Under the pieces are notes generated by a model. The model ran no database searches and had not been told where the DNA came from. It was given only the letters and a program-made list of their open reading frames with translations. This document shows, piece by piece, positions 8,180 to 17,051 of a stretch of 64,000 nucleotides of DNA. The stretch comes from a candidate division KSB1 bacterium (GTDB lineage Bacteria; Zhuqueibacterota; Zhuqueibacteria; Zhuqueibacterales; Zhuqueibacteraceae), in NCBI GenBank assembly GCA_034506255.1, contig JAPDPX010000001.1, forward strand, positions 434,001-498,000. Direction: 5' to 3'. Both the position numbers and the translations under genes were made by a program. Each line of letters begins with the position of its first letter. Position 1 is the first letter of the stretch.

Positions 8180-9925
8180 TCATTTGACCAATTGGATTGC
8201 TCTCGAATACACCGAACCGTCAACTCGCAGCTTGACAAAATACACTCCCGCCGGAAGTCGATTCCCTTGAAATGGAATTTCGTAGTGGCCTGCAGCTTGG
8301 CGCTGCCGCACGAGCGTGGCGACTTCTCTGCCGAGTGCATCATAAACTTTCAAATCAACCGCCGCCGGTTGCGGCGCGGCGATTTCATAGCGAATCGTGG
8401 TGGCGTGCGTAAACGGATTCGGATGATTTTGATGCAGCATGCCGTAATTCTGCGGGATAGGCGCGTCTTCTTTCACCCCCGTCGTTTGGGCTACTTGCAA
8501 ATTTAGCATCATGCCGTCGTCTTCGTGCTCCAAATTGTGGCAGTGCAGCAAGTAGATTCCGGCGTAAGCATCAAACCGCACGAGCACATTCACGGTTTCA
8601 TTCGGATGGATGAGTACCGTGTCTTTCCAGCCTTTATCAACCGGCGAAAGATTTTGAGGGCCGCTGCGATCCACAACCTGGAATTGAAGGCCGTGAATGT
8701 GCATCGGATGAAATTCATCCGTGGTGTTGACGATTTGCCATTTTTCCAATTCGTGCAGCGGCACGGTTTCATCGATGCGATTCATCTCGAACACTTTGCC
8801 ATTGATGCGATGCATGCCGTTCATCGCCATCTGCATGGTCAATGTAAACGTTCGCGTGCGAACCGCGTCATTCGGGTGATAATAAGCGATGGGCGCAAGG
8901 CTCGAAGGAATTTTCCCGCCGGAGGATTCCGCGCGTGCAACGTCGAAGCGCAGCAAATTCATTTCGATGCCCTGCCGATACGTCGTCCCCACGCCGCCGG
9001 CCGCAAAGGGCAAGGATTTCAGATAAACGCTTTGCCCAATTTGATCAGGCGAGAAATCGACGAGAATATCCAACCGCTCGCCGGGGGCCAAAAGGCTCTC
9101 GGTGACTTGCACCGGGGTATCGATCAAGCCGCCATCAGTGCCAATCACATGAAAGTTACGATTGTCGGAAAATGCGAGGCGATAAACTCTGGCGTTTGAG
9201 CCGTTCAAGAGACGAAAGCGATAAAGCGTGCGCGAGACTTCGAGATAAGCGCCGGGCGTGCCGTTGACCAACACGACGTCGCCGAGATATCCGTCCATCA
9301 CCTCCATCATGTTGGGGTTATAAGCAAACTGCGGCTGAGTCGCAGCGCGCCGATCTTGAATGACCAGAGGAATGTCGTAATTTCCAGAAGGAAGACCGAG
9401 CTGCGCTTCGTCGGGATCCTCGATGATAAAAAATCCCGCGAAGCCCTTGTAAACCTGCATCGCCGTTTGCTCATGCGGATGGGCATGATAAAAGTAAGTG
9501 CCGGCTCTGTTGATGACGGGAAAAGTATAGGTATACGAGCCGCCGGGCGCAATCGCGTCTTTGGGATGGCCGTCCATCTTGTCCGGAACGATCAGCCCGT
9601 GCCAGTGAATATTGGAAGGCTGATTCAATTGGTTGCGAAATTCCACGGTGAGCGTTTGCCCCTTTTGAATGCGAACGGTCGGGCCGGGATACGAGCCGTT
9701 GATCGCGATGACCTGCGTGGTGGTGTTGGGCCACACCGTCACGTTGCTTTGCGCCAAAGTCATTGTGCCGCCGGAAATCGTTGGCGGTATGCGCAGCGCG
9801 CTGCCGATTGGCGGGGTTGAAGGTGAAGCCGCTCGCGTAAACAATTCGCCGAGCAAGCCACTGCGAATAGCGATGACGCCGGGAATCACACCCAGCATTT
9901 TTTGTAGCGCTTCTCTCCTGTGCAT
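8180..9925 (-). CDS. Secreted multicopper oxidase with T9SS-type C-terminal sorting domain
   Basis: 581 residues. The N-terminus (HRREALQKML) resembles a Tat signal. Cupredoxin copper sites: HWHG at 107-110, HAHPH at 147-151, HPMHIHG near 400, and the T1/trinuclear HCHNLEHEDDGMM near 465 (the axial ligand is Met). It is thus a laccase/bilirubin-oxidase/CotA-like enzyme that oxidises phenols, metals or similar donors with O2. Residues about 490-581 form an extra domain beginning NHPNPF and containing VYDALGREVATLV and LPAGVYFVKL, characteristic of the type-A sorting domain of FCB-group secretion. It sits inside an operon-like run between the FeS/NrfD and molybdoenzyme genes; its substrate is unknown. 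Confidence 0.93.
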   Translation of the reverse strand: MHRREALQKMLGVIPGVIAIRSGLLGELFTRAASPSTPPIGSALRIPPTISGGTMTLAQSNVTVWPNTTTQVIAINGSYPGPTVRIQKGQTLTVEFRNQLNQPSNIHWHGLIVPDKMDGHPKDAIAPGGSYTYTFPVINRAGTYFYHAHPHEQTAMQVYKGFAGFFIIEDPDEAQLGLPSGNYDIPLVIQDRRAATQPQFAYNPNMMEVMDGYLGDVVLVNGTPGAYLEVSRTLYRFRLLNGSNARVYRLAFSDNRNFHVIGTDGGLIDTPVQVTESLLAPGERLDILVDFSPDQIGQSVYLKSLPFAAGGVGTTYRQGIEMNLLRFDVARAESSGGKIPSSLAPIAYYHPNDAVRTRTFTLTMQMAMNGMHRINGKVFEMNRIDETVPLHELEKWQIVNTTDEFHPMHIHGLQFQVVDRSGPQNLSPVDKGWKDTVLIHPNETVNVLVRFDAYAGIYLLHCHNLEHEDDGMMLNLQVAQTTGVKEDAPIPQNYGMLHQNHPNPFTHATTIRYEIAAPQPAAVDLKVYDALGREVATLVRQRQAAGHYEIPFQGNRLPAGVYFVKLRVDGSVYSRAIQLVK

Positions 9926-9971
9926 GGTAATATCCTTGTCAAGGTTGTAGTGTGTGAGGATAAATCAATGG

Positions 9972-10036
9972 ACTTTCGTAGCAGACCCTTTCCGGGTCTG
10001 CCCCTGAAGGTGAGACCACGAAAGGCCTACTAAAAT
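9972..10036 (+). repeat. Interspersed palindromic repeat, longer copy
   Basis: Left end CTTTCGTAGCAGACCC and right end GGCCTACTAAAATC, with an inner GACCC/GGGTC hairpin and CCTGAAGG. It lies between the 3' end of the FeS/NrfD gene (stop at 10041, minus strand) and the start of the multicopper oxidase gene. Confidence 0.75.
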
Positions 10037-10040
10037 CTCT

Positions 10041-11669
10041 CTAACTCAACGGAATCAACTGCGGCGCGCGCACCCAAAGGTGCTCGGTGATATAAATCCC
10101 AATCAGCACGAGCACGCCGGCAAGCCCGAGGAGCGGCGGCGCCCCGGACCACAGCAACAGCAGCGGCGCGATATTGCCGAGGATGATCGTTCCCAGCCAG
10201 AAGAGCTTGCTGAACCGTCCGGAGACAATCATCTTCACCGTGGCTTTCGCATCCTCGGTGGGATGCGTCGTCAGCAATTCAACTGTGATCACAACGAGGT
10301 TGAAGGCGAGGCTGCCGTACAAAACAAAGCGCAGATAGTCGCGCCAGTCCGTGGCGGCCGGCGAAAATGACGCGAGGAGACCAAACACGGCGGCGCCGGC
10401 CATGAAGGCATGCACGAGCATGTGCAGCGGCAACGTCGGGCTTTGCCAAAAATCCCGGCCTTTGGCTTGTGCGAAGAGGAAGGCGGTATACACCGCCGTG
10501 AGTATGGCAAAAATCGCGCTGCCCCATAATGTGAAAGCTTGAATGCCGCTCCAGCCAAAATATTTCGCCAGGCCCCATAACGTGAGCAAACCGCCGTAAA
10601 TCGTGATAATGTACCCTCCACGCACGAGCCATGAACCCCATTGCGGACGCAGCAGCACGTAGGCAAATCGCGCCGGCTGATCCAAGTCTTTCACAAGCAA
10701 GGCACCGGTCAATGTGAGAAAGATCAAGCCGAGAGCGAGGCCGAGCCATTGCTTCGACTCTGAAGGATCTACTACAAAAAGAGCGAGAAACGGCACGAGC
10801 CACGCGCCGCTGGCAACCGCTTTCGTCCAAACATAAGCGGAAACCTCCCAGCCCCACAGCACGCCCTTGCCGGGTGCATCATAAACCCGCCGCGCCTTTA
10901 CGCGAATGACATCCTGTGCTTTTTGCTGCATCTTTTGTTGATCGCCGCCGGCGGGGATGAGAATGCCATCACCGCCGTTTTCCCCGGCCAGGTGCCGCGC
11001 CATCTCCGCCGGATCAGCCTGACTCCTGCGCGCTTCGGCATAATGAGCAAAATGGCCGACACCGGTCGCCTGCGCGCTCCACAAGTATTGGCTCGTGGAC
11101 GCGGTCACAATCGGTTTGAGCGCGGCTTCATCGCCTTCGATGTAGAAAAGTTTTGGCCGTGTGCCTTTTTCAATTTTGCGTGCGGTCACCTGCTCGCGTG
11201 CCAACAGTTGCGAAATTTCCGAGAAGGGATCATCCAGGTCGCCGGAAATGATGGCATGCTCCGGACAAACGTTGACGCAGGCCGGCTCCAGGCCGATGTC
11301 AATGCGGTGGGCGCAATAGTTGCACTTTGCCGCGGTATGGGTGTTGGGATCGATGTAAAGCGCGTCGTAGGGACAGGCTTGCATGCAGCCCTTGCAGCCG
11401 ATGCAGCGGCGATTGTCGAAATCCACGATGCCGTCATCGCGTTTGAAGAGCGCCGTCACCGGACAAATGTTGACGCAGGGCGCGTCCTCGCAATGGTTGC
11501 AGCGCATGACGGAGAACAGGCGCCGCGTGTGCGGGAACTCGCCCTTCTCGATGTACTTGACCCAGGTGCGATTGACGCCGATGGCGACGTCGTGCTCGGC
11601 CTTGCAGGCAACGGTGCAGGCATGGCAGCCGATGCATTTGCGGTTGTCGATGATGAAGCCAAAGTTCAT
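10041..11669 (-). CDS. Fused four-cluster ferredoxin / NrfD-like membrane protein (SoeBC- or PsrBC-like)
   Basis: 542 residues from an ATG preceded by GCGAGGAAGGA. Residues 1 to about 170 carry four cysteine groups (CIGCHACTVACK, CNHC...CVNICP, CIGCKGCMQACP, CNYC...CVNVCP), the pattern of DmsB/PsrB/SoeB subunits with four [4Fe-4S] clusters. After a linker of about 90 residues, the C-terminal half has about eight hydrophobic segments of the NrfD/DmsC type, which exchanges electrons with quinone. These two parts are normally separate subunits; here they are one polypeptide with no frame change. With the signal-less molybdoenzyme two genes downstream it would make a two-polypeptide membrane complex. 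The direction of electron flow cannot be read from sequence. Confidence 0.88.
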   Translation of the reverse strand: MNFGFIIDNRKCIGCHACTVACKAEHDVAIGVNRTWVKYIEKGEFPHTRRLFSVMRCNHCEDAPCVNICPVTALFKRDDGIVDFDNRRCIGCKGCMQACPYDALYIDPNTHTAAKCNYCAHRIDIGLEPACVNVCPEHAIISGDLDDPFSEISQLLAREQVTARKIEKGTRPKLFYIEGDEAALKPIVTASTSQYLWSAQATGVGHFAHYAEARRSQADPAEMARHLAGENGGDGILIPAGGDQQKMQQKAQDVIRVKARRVYDAPGKGVLWGWEVSAYVWTKAVASGAWLVPFLALFVVDPSESKQWLGLALGLIFLTLTGALLVKDLDQPARFAYVLLRPQWGSWLVRGGYIITIYGGLLTLWGLAKYFGWSGIQAFTLWGSAIFAILTAVYTAFLFAQAKGRDFWQSPTLPLHMLVHAFMAGAAVFGLLASFSPAATDWRDYLRFVLYGSLAFNLVVITVELLTTHPTEDAKATVKMIVSGRFSKLFWLGTIILGNIAPLLLLWSGAPPLLGLAGVLVLIGIYITEHLWVRAPQLIPLS

Positions 11670-11954
11670 TCCTTCCTCGCGGCAGATTTGAAAACGTGAG
11701 CGATGAATACCGGCTGAAAGTAAACAGCGGGTGCGGGTCAAATTGCGTTTTCCGGCACGACAAACTGGACAGCTTTACATAGTGAAATTTCCGCCAAAAA
11801 GCAAAAGATCACGCCCCACCGCCGGTCTGCAAAGGCAGCGCAAAGAAATTCCGGCGGGTGCGGCCTGCGCGTGTCTTTGCGTCGCGGCGGTTTGACATGC
11901 GCCTTTGCTTTGTAAAAATTGCTGCATCGCTTTGCCCCGTCAGAGGCTGCAGGT
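11670..11954. other. Intergenic region, nothing recognised
   Basis: About 285 bases between the FeS/NrfD start and the stop of the secreted protein gene. I see no gene, no repeat of the main family and no clear promoter. Confidence 0.5.
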
Positions 11955-12971
11955 TCACCTGGCGTTCAGTCCCATTTTGATCTGGGCGGCCAGCTCATCC
12001 TGTATCGAGCCGGGCATGCGCACGTTCTTCATGAACGCCCATTTGCCGGCGTCCTCGAAATACATTTTCATGCGAAACATCACCTCCACCAGCCGCACCT
12101 TGACGACGTCACCCTCTTTGGCGACGACGATTTCGATGGGATAGGCCGCGGCGTGCGCGAGACCGGGGCATTGCAGCTTGTCGCGCGTTTCATCAGCACC
12201 CGCGCCGACGATGCTGAATGATTTGCCATCCATCGGTGTGCCGGTGGTGCCGAACACCACGGTTTCATATTCCGGCAGTTCCAATTCATAAATCAAATGC
12301 ATGCCCCACAGCTTGCCTTTTTGACTCAGGCCTTGCCGGACTTTCGCGGCAACCTCTTTCCAATTGCCGCCGGGAACCTTGGCTTGTTCAACCAGCTTGC
12401 CGTCGAACCTGCCGCCGGCCATGACGCCCATGGTTTTGCCGATGTAGCCTTCCGCCCGCATCTGGCCGTATTGTTTATCACTCGCCTTTCCCTGCACCGC
12501 GCCGCCAATCATGTTGCGCAAGACTTGCAGATGCGTTGCCGTCATCGCCTCGTATTTTTGATCGTCCATCAAAACCGTGCGGTTGATCGAATGCGGATTG
12601 ACCACTGCGATGTGAATGCCGTTTTCATCTTCGAAAAGATTGACACGATCGACCACGGCAAACGGACCGGTCTGGCGATTGGCCTGCATGATCTGCCAGC
12701 CATAGGCCGAATCATAAAGCACGAACACGCGCACTTTATAGGGGCAATTCTCCGGCACTCCGGCGTCGACTTTCGCGAGCAGACGCCAGCCGGCGGCGCG
12801 GGCAGCATTTTCAAGCGCAGCGGATATGTCTGCGAACGTACCCGGCGCCGATTGCACGACGTATTGATAAACGCCGTATTCTTTTTTGCCGTTTTGTGCG
12901 TGAGCGGGATGGAGGGCAAGAAGGGCGAACAGCGAGAATACCGCAAGGCTGGCGAGAGGATTTTTGCTCAT
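11955..12971 (-). CDS. Secreted protein of unknown function, DUF302-like N-terminal part
   Basis: 338 residues from the ATG at 12971 (a GTG lies one codon upstream; GGGAG is well placed for either). A clear signal peptide ends at about HPAHAQ. The following 120 residues, with a one-helix-plus-strand pattern and the stretch AAGWRLLAKVDAG, resemble DUF302, a small fold often found beside sulfur- and redox-active genes. This assignment is by eye and tentative. The remaining two thirds match nothing I recognise. The gene lies between the FadL-like porin and the FeS/NrfD gene, all in one direction, so it may be a periplasmic partner of that complex. Confidence 0.6.
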   Translation of the reverse strand: MSKNPLASLAVFSLFALLALHPAHAQNGKKEYGVYQYVVQSAPGTFADISAALENAARAAGWRLLAKVDAGVPENCPYKVRVFVLYDSAYGWQIMQANRQTGPFAVVDRVNLFEDENGIHIAVVNPHSINRTVLMDDQKYEAMTATHLQVLRNMIGGAVQGKASDKQYGQMRAEGYIGKTMGVMAGGRFDGKLVEQAKVPGGNWKEVAAKVRQGLSQKGKLWGMHLIYELELPEYETVVFGTTGTPMDGKSFSIVGAGADETRDKLQCPGLAHAAAYPIEIVVAKEGDVVKVRLVEVMFRMKMYFEDAGKWAFMKNVRMPGSIQDELAAQIKMGLNAR

Positions 12972-13092
12972 CACGCTTCACTCCCGTGTAATTTACCGTG
13001 TGCCTTAGCACACCCATCACGATTGAAAATGCAGCGCAGACAACTTGTCTCCAGGCAGGCTGGCAGCCTGCGCGACGGCATTCTCGTGGTAA

Positions 13093-13282
13093 TTTTGTAG
13101 TAGACTTCCCTGGGGCGGGCCCTGCAGAGCGTGGCTGCGAAATAATGAAAACGGAGCGCCAGCGCCGGCATTGCTGACCGGTTGCCGCGCTCCGCTGTGC
13201 TTCACCATCACTGTGCCTGAATTTTTTATGGCAGACCACCAGAGTGTGTGCCTAAAGGCCCTACGATGAAAACTGTAAAACG
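13093..13282 (+). repeat. Possible composite repeat with family-type ends
   Basis: The left end ATTTTGTAGTAGACTTCCC and right end GTGCCTAAAGGCCCTACGAT match the ends of the main repeat family, about 190 bases apart. Just outside, 13031-13073 carries a second palindrome-rich stretch (AGCGCAG...CTGCGC). It fills the gap between the FadL-like and DUF302-like genes. Confidence 0.5.
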
Positions 13283-13284
13283 CT

Positions 13285-14559
13285 TTAAAACGAAAACCCG
13301 ACGCCAAACTCCCATTGATCCATTTTCAGCTCGATGGTTTGCCGGCCGGGGAAGTCGAGCGGGTTGCCGCCGCTGACGCTGTTGGAGAGGGCGCGCATGA
13401 TCGCGATGCTAATCTCTTTGTCACCGGCGACCGTTTTACTGAAGCCGGCGGTGAGATGCTGTTCGATGACGCCGGGCGCAAGAATATTGAACAGCACTTC
13501 GCTTTCCGGAATGGGCTGCTTGCCAAAAGAGTAGCCGGCGCGCCACGTCCAGCCGCCGCTGGTTTGAAAGTATACTCCGCCTTTGAACACCGTCATGTCC
13601 TTCCAGCCGAAGCCGGCGCCCTTGTCGTCGCCCAGTCGAGCTTGTTGGAGGTTGGGCAGCATCGGATTGCTGACCGATTTGATGCCGCTGTAGAGCATCT
13701 GTTGGACATCGAAAACCAGTCCCATTTGCTCGAAGCCCAGCGCGACACCCACGGTCCAGTTCGCTGGAATATCGAAATCACCCTGCTCGGCAAACAAGCC
13801 GGCATAATCATCAAACTCGCTCATCATCACTTTGGTTTGATACGAGGCGCCCACGGAGAGAAAATCCATCCATTCCCCCAAATAGCCGATTCTGGCGCCA
13901 AAGCCGAGGGAGTTGCTGTGGGCCTGGTTGGAGAGCTTGTCCGCAGCGCTGGAAAACGGGCCGAATGCCGACAAACCATTCGCTTCGAAGCGTTGATAGG
14001 AGAGAATGGGCGTGAGACCGAAGGAGTGTTTGGCGCCGGCTTTCAATGCCAGGGTGGGCGCGATGAACAACTGCGACAAATCCACGCCGGTAGGCTTGAA
14101 ACCAAAGGTCGGATGATCATAGTTGGTGTTCATGCCGCCGTTGCCGTAGATCGAAATCCCGAGTGCGGTGTTGTCGTTCAAGCTCCAATTTGCCGCCAGC
14201 GAAGGAATGACGAACAATGTCGAGCCGCTTTTAACCGTGCCGGGCGCCAGGCCGAACGTGCCAGGTTGAAAGGACGGAGCGCCCGTCACGGTGTATTGGC
14301 GTTTGGGATTGAAGAAGGAGAGACTCACGTCATAATGTTTTTTGCCAAATGCGAGCGTGGCGGGGTTGGTTGCCGGTCCCAACGGGCCGAGCCGTAAGGC
14401 AACGCCTGCGCCGGCAAGACTCTTGTATTTGATGCCGTAGCCGTGCGAGAAATAGCCGTTGGTGGCATGGGCTGTATTCCCGGCAAAACCGGCAAGACAG
14501 CATAGAACGAGTGCAAACCTCCAAAAACCTTCGGAGCTGCCGCATCTTGTCTTTTTCAT
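13285..14559 (-). CDS. FadL/TodX-type outer-membrane transport protein
   Basis: 424 residues. The ATG at 14559 has an ideal ribosome site (GAGGAGG) and is followed by a signal peptide ending near GNTAHA. The mature start ATNGYFSHGYGIKYKSLAGA is typical of the FadL family (OMPP1/TodX), long-chain fatty acid and hydrophobic-compound channels. The rest is an alternating beta-barrel pattern ending in FGVGFSF, with the terminal Phe expected for outer-membrane insertion. It is the first gene of the minus-strand run leading to the molybdoenzyme, so it may bring in a hydrophobic substrate, possibly elemental sulfur or an organic compound; this last point is speculation. Confidence 0.9.
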   Translation of the reverse strand: MKKTRCGSSEGFWRFALVLCCLAGFAGNTAHATNGYFSHGYGIKYKSLAGAGVALRLGPLGPATNPATLAFGKKHYDVSLSFFNPKRQYTVTGAPSFQPGTFGLAPGTVKSGSTLFVIPSLAANWSLNDNTALGISIYGNGGMNTNYDHPTFGFKPTGVDLSQLFIAPTLALKAGAKHSFGLTPILSYQRFEANGLSAFGPFSSAADKLSNQAHSNSLGFGARIGYLGEWMDFLSVGASYQTKVMMSEFDDYAGLFAEQGDFDIPANWTVGVALGFEQMGLVFDVQQMLYSGIKSVSNPMLPNLQQARLGDDKGAGFGWKDMTVFKGGVYFQTSGGWTWRAGYSFGKQPIPESEVLFNILAPGVIEQHLTAGFSKTVAGDKEISIAIMRALSNSVSGGNPLDFPGRQTIELKMDQWEFGVGFSF

Positions 14560-15530
14560 TTTTCTCCTCCTCACTTGCTTGACATGATGAAGTTGCTCGG
14601 CATGCGTTTGGGATTGGGGTTGGCTGGAACAACCACGATCGATTTTCGGAATGTTTCAAGTTGCCGGCGGATGGGAAAACGATCAGTGGATCCCGTGGAC
14701 ATTTTTTATATGCTGTTTTGCGGGCTGCGACTCGTCCGTGATGCAATGCAAATGGCAATTCGCAAATCGGATGCCGAGGCTTCCGCCAGAATCGCTGGTT
14801 CATAAGCCGTTAAAAATTACAAATCAAAAACTTTCAAACACCATGCAGGAAAAAAGATTTCTGGTATTGCCGCCAGAAAAAAACATGACTGCCATAAATG
14901 GCCCATTGTGACATCCGAGGAAGCGGCAGATTGGTTTCAAGATAAACCTTTGTGATGCTAACCAAGGTGAAGGCAAAACAAAATGGCCTGAATTTTTCGG
15001 TATGGTTATTGTCTATCCATGGACTCGTGCTGCCTGTTAGATATGCAGAATAAAAAACGTGAGCATTTGGTGGGTGGGTGCCTGTTTGAAGTTGCCGGCT
15101 TTTCAGTCACTGTTTCTGAAACGGGCTGGCCCTTGCTGCGAGTTTCTTGGATTTTCACGTGCCCGCCTTTTTGGCCATCGGCGTCCAGACGGGATGGGAA
15201 TGTTCGCAGGCTTTTTTATTTTCTGTCCAGAGATGAAGAAACCGGCCGGGCGCTTGGGAGTGTGAAGTTTTGGCATCCTCTGGCAAAACCAAAGTTTTCT
15301 TTTTCGAAGTTCGTGTACGTGAGTCACAATGCAGTGATTGCAGTCCCAACGATTGCGATCCCCGCTTTTCGCGGGGGGGGACAGGGCCAGGCCGGTATTT
15401 GCAAATTACTCCGGCACGGGTTATATTGGGCATCCAATCAATAATCTGGCGTGGGAATGGCATGCGGGTAACACCAATTTTCCCCCTCACGCCAGCCAGA
15501 AGGGTTCGCATTCGTCATTCAACCGATCTC
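14560..15530. other. Long intergenic region between divergent genes
   Basis: About 970 bases between the FadL start (minus) and the histidine kinase start (plus), so it should hold both promoters. Open frames here have no domains. The histidine kinase frame is open back to about 15270, but the upstream part reads like translated non-coding DNA. Confidence 0.5.
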
Positions 15531-17051
15531 ATGCTGCTCAAGAACGCCGGCCTCAAACGCAAGTTTCTGATCACCACCATTGCCGGGGTCATTTTGGTGA
15601 CCATTCTCGGCAGCGCGGTGGTTTACGGGCTTTTGCAAATCGACCCCGGCCGTGCCGCGCTGTATCTGCTCGGCGTCACGTTCTTCTACATCGCCATCGG
15701 CGTTTCCGGCATTCTGTTCATTACCCGCCTGATGGTGCAGCCGGTGCTCTCGCTCACCGCAAAAGTCGAGGAGGTGCGCCGCGGCAACCTCGATGTCGAA
15801 ATCGACGCCAGCGCGCTGCGCGATTCCAACGACGAGATGAATCAGCTCATCGCCGGCTTCGGCCAGATGGTGCGCGACCTGCGCCATACCATCGAAGCAT
15901 TGCAGCACGCCAAAGAAAAAGCCGAGGAATATTCGGAAAAACTCGCGCAAAGCCACCGCCGCCTGCAGGCGATTTTTGACGGCCTGCCCGACGGCGTGAT
16001 GATCGTCGACCGCCATTTCCGCATCGTGCACGTCAACCCGGTGATCGAAAAACTCATGGGAAAATCCCTCGCCCAGGTGCGCGGCGAGCACTGCTTCGCG
16101 ATGTGTCAGGGCATGCCGCAGCGCTGCTCTTTCTGCCGCGCCGACACCGTGTTTCAACTGGGCGGCCGGGCTTCGACTTTTTGCACCAAGCCCGCTTTTG
16201 GCGGACAGGAAGACCGCATGCTGGAGATTTATGATTTTCCACTGTACAATGAAAAAGGAGAGATCGATCAAGTGATTGAATACGTCAAGGACGTGACGCA
16301 GGCCGTCAAAATGCAGGAGAATTTGGAACGCACGCAACGTTTGGCCGAGATCGGCAACATGGCCGCGATTGTCGCGCACGAAGTCCGCAATCCGCTCAAC
16401 GCCATTCGCGGCGCCGTGCATTATCTCAAAGGCGAATGCCACGACGAAAATTTGTGCTCGTATTTGAAGCTCATCGAGGAACAGGTGCAGCGCGTCTCCA
16501 AAGTGACGGCGAACCTGCTCGATTTTGCCAAGCCGCTGGTCATCGAATTTCAGCAGGGCACGATTACGCCGGTGATCGAGCAGGCGCTGGCGCAAGTCGA
16601 CCGGCTGTTGAAGAAAAAGCACATTCATTTGCAGAAAGAAATTGAAGCCGGTCTGCCGAGGTTTCCGCTCGATCCGGCGCAGGCGGAACGCGCGGTGGTG
16701 AATCTGTTGACCAATGCGATTCAGGCGCTGCCAACGGGCGGACACCTGCACGTGTGCGCGTACCGGCCGGTGCTCGACAGCGGCGATCTCGCGGAAGAGA
16801 TTGAAGTCGTGATCGCGGACGATGGCCCCGGCCTCGGCAATCGCGACCCCGAGGAATTTTTCAAGCCGTTTTTCACCACCAAATTGCGGGGCACCGGCCT
16901 GGGGCTGTTCATCGTGCGGAAAATCATGGAAAGCCATCAGGGCAAAGTGCGGCTGGAATCCAATCCTGGCGGCGGCACGCGCGCGGTGTTGACATTTCCA
17001 ACGCGATTGAAAGTGTATGAAACTGAAACCCACCATTTTGGTTATCGATGA
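15531..17051 (+). CDS. Membrane sensor histidine kinase (HAMP-PAS-HisKA-HATPase)
   Basis: 506 residues from the ATG at 15531, which begins just before the first membrane segment. Two hydrophobic helices (about residues 10-32 and 40-65) are followed by a HAMP linker, a coiled coil and a PAS domain starting LQAIFDGLPDGVMIVD. The PAS domain holds a cysteine cluster, C-x3-C-x6-C-x2-C (HCFAMCQGMPQRCSFC), suggesting a metal, Fe-S or redox sensing site. The kinase core has the H-box IVAHEVRNPLNAI and an ATP domain with DDGPGLG and GTGLGLFIVRK. It overlaps the response regulator by 35 bases, so the two are co-translated partners. A likely signal is redox state or a sulfur compound (inference). Confidence 0.93.
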   Translation: MLLKNAGLKRKFLITTIAGVILVTILGSAVVYGLLQIDPGRAALYLLGVTFFYIAIGVSGILFITRLMVQPVLSLTAKVEEVRRGNLDVEIDASALRDSNDEMNQLIAGFGQMVRDLRHTIEALQHAKEKAEEYSEKLAQSHRRLQAIFDGLPDGVMIVDRHFRIVHVNPVIEKLMGKSLAQVRGEHCFAMCQGMPQRCSFCRADTVFQLGGRASTFCTKPAFGGQEDRMLEIYDFPLYNEKGEIDQVIEYVKDVTQAVKMQENLERTQRLAEIGNMAAIVAHEVRNPLNAIRGAVHYLKGECHDENLCSYLKLIEEQVQRVSKVTANLLDFAKPLVIEFQQGTITPVIEQALAQVDRLLKKKHIHLQKEIEAGLPRFPLDPAQAERAVVNLLTNAIQALPTGGHLHVCAYRPVLDSGDLAEEIEVVIADDGPGLGNRDPEEFFKPFFTTKLRGTGLGLFIVRKIMESHQGKVRLESNPGGGTRAVLTFPTRLKVYETETHHFGYR

